From CAZGXI01 sp964529715 (GTDB lineage: Bacteria; Chloroflexota; Anaerolineae; Aggregatilineales; Ch27): a stretch of DNA of 64,000 nucleotides. A program made the translations under genes and the position numbers. The notes beneath the pieces are model-generated. The model was not told where the DNA came from, made no database searches, and saw nothing but the letters and a program-made list of their open reading frames with translations. Where the stretch lies: positions 1-64,000 of the forward strand of contig CAZGXI010000011.1 in NCBI GenBank assembly GCA_964529715.1. The letters are read 5' to 3'. Within the stretch, counting starts at the first letter, position 1. Each line of letters opens with the position of its first letter. Positions 60,061 to 64,000 of the stretch are shown here, in pieces.

Positions 60061-61598
60061 TAATATGCAATGCGTGTAGTTGCGCCCAACTCCCCCGCGC
60101 CCGCGACTCCCAACCGCCAGAAGGCGATGGGCGAGGCCGGGCGCAGCACCCACATGACCTCGTGAACCGCACCGCCGCGCTCCAGGCGATGCTGCTCCCC
60201 GATGATGTGGTAGTCGCGGGCGTGGCCGCTGTGCGCGTCGCTGAGCGCGATCCGGCTGCCGACGGTCAGGCTGAGGATGTCCGCCAGCCGTTCCACGCCG
60301 CTCACGGTGATCCGCTCCACCTGGCCGCGCGACGCGCTGCCCAACAGCACCACAAAGCGCGCCAGCCGGTCGGCTTCCTCCGGATCGGCAAGCAGCGGCA
60401 GGTCCAGGCCCAGCGTGCGCCGCCCGTAATCGGCGACGCTCAGGCCGTCCTCGGCTTCCACGTCCAGCGCGCCCCGGTCCGCCAGCCTGATCCCGCGCAC
60501 CTGCGCCCCGGCCAGGATGTAGATGGTGCGCGCCGCGCCGCTGGCGAACGTCACCGCCGCGCTGCTGGCGGCGGCGACCAGGCTCGCCGTGACCGCACTC
60601 GTGTAGTCCTGCCCGCTCCCGTCCGGCGCGGTGTTGGCGTGGAAGTCCGTCCCCGCGACGGGCACGATGGCGTTCAGCCCGCCGACGGGCGCGCCGGACT
60701 CATCGGCGAAGCGGGCGCGCACGGTGCGCGTCTGACCCGGCAGCAGTTCCAGCGGGGTTTGCAGCGTCCACAGCGCCTCCGGCGCAGCGCCCACCTCGCG
60801 TGGATGGCAGGTAATGACGGCGTGATTGACCATGCCCGCCCCGCCCGCGCTCACTGCAAAGGCCGCGTTGCGCTCATCGAAAGCCGCCGCGACGGTCACA
60901 GCCTTGAGCAGATGGTGGCGGTTCCAGAAGATCAACCGCCCCGCGCGGTCCACGAAGCACAGCCCGCGCTCGGCCTCGCTCACGGCGCGGATGGCCGTCC
61001 ACGCGCTCACGCCTTCGGCCCAGTTGTCGCCCACGTAAGGGAAGCGGCTCACGCCCGCCTCCAGGTCGCGGTAGAAGCTCACGTCCGCCAGCCGCGTGTT
61101 CCCCCCCAGGCGCGCCCGCCCCAGCACCCAATAGCCGGATAGCGCGGGCGGGTAAGCTACCTGGCGCAACGCCGCGTCGATCACGGCGTCGGCGGTCTGA
61201 TCCGTCTCCGGCGGCAAAAAGACCTCTGCCCGCCGGAGCAACGCCTCCACGCCGCCAAGGCGCAGCACGGTGGTTCCATCTGGGCGCGGGGCAAACGACT
61301 CGGTCCAGCCGGTGAACAGGGTTTGCGTCGCACCACCGAACGTGGCCGTGAGGCGCGCCTTGCGCTGCGGCGTGAGCAGGCCATAGAGCGGCCCGGCGGC
61401 GTTCTCCGGCGCGTAATGGCCCGCGCCATCGCGCAGGATCGCCTCGGCCCACGACGGCGCAGCCACCGCCGCGTCAGGATCGTCCAGGCCCAGCGCCCAG
61501 CGCATGGCGATCACGGCGCGGCCCAGGTCTTCCTCCGGCTGGTCGAAGTCGCCGTCGTCGTCCCAGTCGATCTGAAGGGTGTAGCGTGCGTTCGGCAT
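60060..61598 (-). CDS. Phage tail-like (tail-tip/hub) protein
   Basis: A 512-residue protein. The N-terminus LQIDWDDDGDFDQPEEDLGR and then ILRDGAGHYAPENAAGPLYG, LTATFGGATQTLFTGWTESF resemble phage tail-tip proteins, in which a 'WD.DGDF' opening and an 'N....SPEN..SPLYG' block are typical. The middle (VSAWTAIRAVSEAERGLCFV, then GRLIFWNRHHLLKA) resembles hub domains, and the rest is beta-rich. ATG 61598 follows ggagg. The expected tail tube and tape-measure genes between the connector and this gene are absent. The match rests on motif memory. Confidence 0.6.
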   Translation of the reverse strand: MPNARYTLQIDWDDDGDFDQPEEDLGRAVIAMRWALGLDDPDAAVAAPSWAEAILRDGAGHYAPENAAGPLYGLLTPQRKARLTATFGGATQTLFTGWTESFAPRPDGTTVLRLGGVEALLRRAEVFLPPETDQTADAVIDAALRQVAYPPALSGYWVLGRARLGGNTRLADVSFYRDLEAGVSRFPYVGDNWAEGVSAWTAIRAVSEAERGLCFVDRAGRLIFWNRHHLLKAVTVAAAFDERNAAFAVSAGGAGMVNHAVITCHPREVGAAPEALWTLQTPLELLPGQTRTVRARFADESGAPVGGLNAIVPVAGTDFHANTAPDGSGQDYTSAVTASLVAAASSAAVTFASGAARTIYILAGAQVRGIRLADRGALDVEAEDGLSVADYGRRTLGLDLPLLADPEEADRLARFVVLLGSASRGQVERITVSGVERLADILSLTVGSRIALSDAHSGHARDYHIIGEQHRLERGGAVHEVMWVLRPASPIAFWRLGVAGAGELGATTRIAY

Positions 61599-61611
61599 AC
61601 GCGCCTCCGCG

Positions 61612-61690
61612 AGTTGAAAGTTTTGAGTGCTCAGTTGTAAGTTCTGAGTTTGGTACGCCGGGAGCCAACTCAAAACTCAGAACTTAAACT
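61612..61690. repeat. gagttttgag-type inverted repeat in the phage-type module
   Basis: gttttgagtgctcag, aagttctgagtttgg and, inverted, ccaactcaaaactcagaactt. The wording matches 3662-3786. It fills the gap between the connector and tail-like genes. Confidence 0.6.
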
Positions 61691-61700
61691 TGTAAACTAC

Positions 61701-62528
61701 TCAGGCGGCGCGCACGCGGCGGAACGGCGCGGCCAGCGTGCGCACGTCCGGCGGCAGGTCCGGGGGATAGAGCCAGTCCGCCCCGGCCCCGATGGCGGCG
61801 TCCACCTGCTGGTACAGCCACGTCGCCCAGCGCAGGCACAACGCCTGCACGTCTTGCGGCGGCGTGTAGACGTACATGGCCGTCCCCTGCGCATGGCTGG
61901 CGGCAGTTGTGCCGCGCACGCCCCGGATCACGCTCACGGTGTTGGCCGTCGCGTTCACCGCGATCACGTGCAGGTATTCGTTTTCGATCTTCAGGAGCTG
62001 CCCCACCTGAAAACGCGGCGTCAGTCCCGCCGCGTCGGCCCCGTCGGCGTCGCTCACGGTGATCGTCGCCGCGCCCGCGCCGAGGGGATTGTTCTGCACG
62101 GCGTCGGCGCTATCTCGCCACGCCTCAGACCAGGCGTCGTGCCAGCCCCACACGCCCGTCACCTGGATAGCCTGCTCGCGCATCGACTCGAAATTGAACG
62201 TGACCCCGCCCATCACGTCGAGCGCGATGGCGTGCTTGGGGCCATCGCCGGTCGGCAGCAGGATCGCGTCGTCCACGTCGATGCTGCTGCCGTCGCCGTT
62301 GACCAGCGCGATCAGTTCCAGCAGGTCGATGTCCAGGTTCAGGCGGTAAGGCGTCAGGTAGTCGTAGCGGCGCGTCTGCACGGTGGGCGCAAAGCGCCGC
62401 GCGGTGTAACGTTCGATCTGCGCAGTGGCCTGGCGCAACGCCGCCAGTAGCCGCCCGTCGTCGGACGTGTCGGCGGCGGGGACGCCCAGCCGTTCGCGCA
62501 GTTGGGGGAGTGTCGCGTAAGTGATCAT
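61701..62528 (-). CDS. Head-tail connector-like protein (gp6 type)
   Basis: A 275-residue protein. The N-terminal 90 residues (TLPQLRERLGVPAADTSDDG, LLAALRQATAQIERYTARRF) match the all-helical start of gp6/HK97-type head-tail connectors; RRYDYLTPYRLNLDIDLLEL follows. A middle beta segment (LKIENEYLHVIAVNATANTV, RGVRGTTAASHAQGTAMYVY) and a C-terminal helical part (ALCLRWATWLYQQVDAAIGA) complete it. It lies just downstream of the capsid gene, as connectors do. ATG 62528 (upstream gaggttcacc) is chosen; ATG 62540 is possible. Confidence 0.7.
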   Translation of the reverse strand: MITYATLPQLRERLGVPAADTSDDGRLLAALRQATAQIERYTARRFAPTVQTRRYDYLTPYRLNLDIDLLELIALVNGDGSSIDVDDAILLPTGDGPKHAIALDVMGGVTFNFESMREQAIQVTGVWGWHDAWSEAWRDSADAVQNNPLGAGAATITVSDADGADAAGLTPRFQVGQLLKIENEYLHVIAVNATANTVSVIRGVRGTTAASHAQGTAMYVYTPPQDVQALCLRWATWLYQQVDAAIGAGADWLYPPDLPPDVRTLAAPFRRVRAA

Positions 62529-62550
62529 GGTGAACCTCATGCATTTTCCT

Positions 62551-62578
62551 GTAGGGGCACGCCATGGCGTGTCCCTAC
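62551..62578. repeat. GTAGGGGCACG/CGTGTCCCTAC hairpin between capsid and connector genes
   Basis: The arms gtaggggcacg and cgtgtccctac enclose ccatgg. It is a relative of 15308-15335 and 60031-60060. Confidence 0.8.
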
Positions 62579-62616
62579 ACATCTTTTGGGCGGATGGTTT
62601 CGCTGGCCGCTCGCCG

Positions 62617-63885
62617 CTACACGCTGATGTTGTACACCGCCGCCGACACGTCCGAATCCAGCCGCGCCAGCGCCAGCCGGACCGTCGCGGTCATCTGGTA
62701 GGCGTCGTAGTACGGCAGGTAGTCCACCGACACGGCGATGCGCCGCCGGTAGCCGACGATCCAGCCGGGGCGATAGACGCACACGGCCTGCCCCTTGTTG
62801 TTCGTCCCGGCGATGGTGATCTTGCCGTCGGCGTCGGTCAGCGGCATGGCGGCGCTCACCAGCACCGGGATACCGTCCACCGCGCCGATCTGCCCGGTGA
62901 GGGCAGTGGCCTGCGGCCCGGCCTTGTCCATCGTCAGGAACTGTTCCAGCGCCAGCAGCTTCGCGTAAGTCCCGCCATCCACGATCCAGGCCAGGTTGCG
63001 GGGATTCACACTGTACTTGTGCGCCATGCTAAAGCGCGCATTGCGCAGGTCGGTCAGGTCGAAGGTGGTCGAGCCGTCCACCGCGTTGGTGGTCGTCGTC
63101 ACCAGCGGCAGCTTGCGCAGCCCATCGAAAGCCAGGTACGTCGCGCCAGAAGGCGGGGCGGCATTGTCGCTGTTGACGTTGCCCGTGCTGCCCGTCTCGG
63201 TGTCGCCGTTAAGGATGGCCGAGTCGATGGCGTCGGCCAGGGCGCGCATGGCCTGCTCGCGGTACATCGCCAGCACCGGCGTCAGTGAGTCCTCGGCCAG
63301 TTCCGCGCTGAAGCCCACCCGCAGCGCCAGCTTCTTCGCGGCCAGCGTCACCTTGCCGGACCCGATCTTGCTGTCGGGGATGGCGCTGCCGCTGCCCGCC
63401 AGGGTCAGGTCGGATTCGTCTGCCGTCTCCGGCACGAAGTAGACCGTCGGGTCGGCGCCTTCGATGGGCAGTTCGTAGGGGTTGGAGGGCATCTCGACGG
63501 CGCGGAACAGCGGCAGGATGACGTTCTCCAGCCGGGCCTGCCGCCACAACTCGGCGCTCCACAGGTCTGGCACCCACTCGTCGCCAAAGCCCACCTGCGT
63601 GCTGTAGCTCAACTCGTCGGCCTTGATCGCGCTCAGCCCGGCGCGGCTGACCTTGTGGGCCAGCGCGTTGGCAAACGACTCGCTGACGCCCCGGAAGCCC
63701 TTCGCCGCGCGCAGCACGACATAGCCGTGCGCCAGGTCCAGGGCGCTCAGGGCATCGTAGGGGCTGCCGACGACGATGCGCGGCAGGCCCGCTTTCACCG
63801 CCTCGGCGGGATCGCCCACCGGCAGCCGCTTGACCGGGCCGGACGCGGCGGGCGTCATGTCTTCGCGGACGTTTTCACGGTCCAT
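62617..63885 (-). CDS. HK97-fold major capsid protein
   Basis: A 422-residue protein. GYVVLRAAKGFRGVSESFAN and ADELSYSTQVGFGDEWVPDL come first, then LENVILPLFRAVEMPSNPYE, VTLAAKKLALRVGFSAELAE, LADAIDSAILNGDTETGSTG, and PRNLAWIVDGGTYAKLLALE. 'ALADAIDSAILNGDGT'-like and 'V.MS..TY..L' blocks are characteristic of HK97-type capsids (Phage_cap5-like). The N-terminal delta-like segment is about 110 residues, so it may act as scaffold. ATG 63885 follows aaaggagc. No protease or portal is in view; they would lie beyond 64000. Confidence 0.85.
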   Translation of the reverse strand: MDRENVREDMTPAASGPVKRLPVGDPAEAVKAGLPRIVVGSPYDALSALDLAHGYVVLRAAKGFRGVSESFANALAHKVSRAGLSAIKADELSYSTQVGFGDEWVPDLWSAELWRQARLENVILPLFRAVEMPSNPYELPIEGADPTVYFVPETADESDLTLAGSGSAIPDSKIGSGKVTLAAKKLALRVGFSAELAEDSLTPVLAMYREQAMRALADAIDSAILNGDTETGSTGNVNSDNAAPPSGATYLAFDGLRKLPLVTTTTNAVDGSTTFDLTDLRNARFSMAHKYSVNPRNLAWIVDGGTYAKLLALEQFLTMDKAGPQATALTGQIGAVDGIPVLVSAAMPLTDADGKITIAGTNNKGQAVCVYRPGWIVGYRRRIAVSVDYLPYYDAYQMTATVRLALARLDSDVSAAVYNISV

Positions 63886-64000
63886 CGTGTGTGCTCCTTT
63901 AGTTGTTGGTATCTGCCGGAGTGACGGCGGCTTGAAGCCACCGCTACGGTACGTCTCATCCACGCCCCTTTCCCGCAGGTAAGGAGGGGTGACGAGGAAA
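63886..64000. other. Window edge upstream of the capsid gene
   Basis: Holds a ggcttgaagcc palindrome at about 63926-63945 and a stretch reading out of a minus-strand frame that ends in TGA at 63954-63956. Only 14 codons of that frame are inside, so no call is made. Confidence 0.4.

Noticed and set aside
59172..61142. 656-codon plus-strand frame opposite the phage-type genes
   Set aside because: Very Arg/His/Pro-rich with no domain; the minus-strand genes have ribosome sites and recognisable motifs.

Overview
The window looks like chromosomal DNA of a GC-rich bacterium, most likely a member of the Chloroflexota (Anaerolineae-like). This is an inference from the gene repertoire (TIR/WD40 and TolB-type propeller proteins, DUF4012, DUF2142 and BY-kinase genes, a DPS-like ferritin) and from the many intergenic palindromes. 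No rRNA is present to test it. A 10-N gap at 8436-8445 shows the source is a draft or metagenome-derived scaffold.

Layout. 1-3653: a HAD phosphatase and a transmembrane Ser/Thr kinase with TPRs. 3787-9039 (minus): membrane proteins and a dipeptide/oligopeptide ABC transporter (two permeases and a binding protein cut by the gap; no ATPases in view). 9240-9547: a probable relic of an IS200/IS605-type element. 9581-11691: a lipoprotein-type isoaspartyl methyltransferase, a Fur/PerR-like repressor, and a DPS-like ferritin whose promoter is followed by paired Fur-family-like operators. 11951-20596: mixed genes, including a broken coiled-coil/SH3 gene, an orphan EcfT, a phosphotriesterase-like hydrolase, a LexA-like repressor lacking the peptidase domain behind a GAAC-N4-GTTC palindrome, and tRNA-Arg(CCT). 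20596-21306: a TnpB remnant with an end like the one at 9547. 21399-28673 (minus): a sugar-binding protein made of two tandem copies, a TIR-TM-WD40 protein, and a secreted TolB-like propeller. 28861-34795: an exopolysaccharide group (BY-kinase, CapD-type dehydratase/epimerase, DUF4012). 34818-44387 (minus): a GH65 phosphorylase overlapping an MFS permease, an orphan FtsX-type permease, a CgeB-like glycosyltransferase and an asparagine synthase. 44843-47026: MarR plus a two-gene ABC-2 exporter. 47105-51360: DUF4062 protein, MFS exporter, small beta-carbonic-anhydrase-like protein, GNAT, DUF4231/SLATT-like protein. 51577-58892: an epimerase-type threonine dehydrogenase, pyruvate kinase, SH3/chitosanase-like protein, DegT aminotransferase, and a secreted beta-helix protein. 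59088-63885 (minus): a phage-type structural module (HK97-like capsid, head-tail connector, tail-like protein, two small genes) running off the window end.

How the parts fit. Three groups have a clear joint logic: the ABC peptide importer, the polysaccharide/glycosyl cluster, and the MarR-regulated exporter. The Fur-like repressor and the DPS-like ferritin form an oxidative-stress/iron pair. Short palindromic repeats of at least five sequence families fill many intergenic gaps, including those between the phage-type genes, which suggests that module is a long-term resident. I did not find a clearly complete novel defence or mobile system. The best leads are the reduced phage module, the duplicated binding protein, the LexA-like repressor with its palindrome, and the paired ferritin operators.
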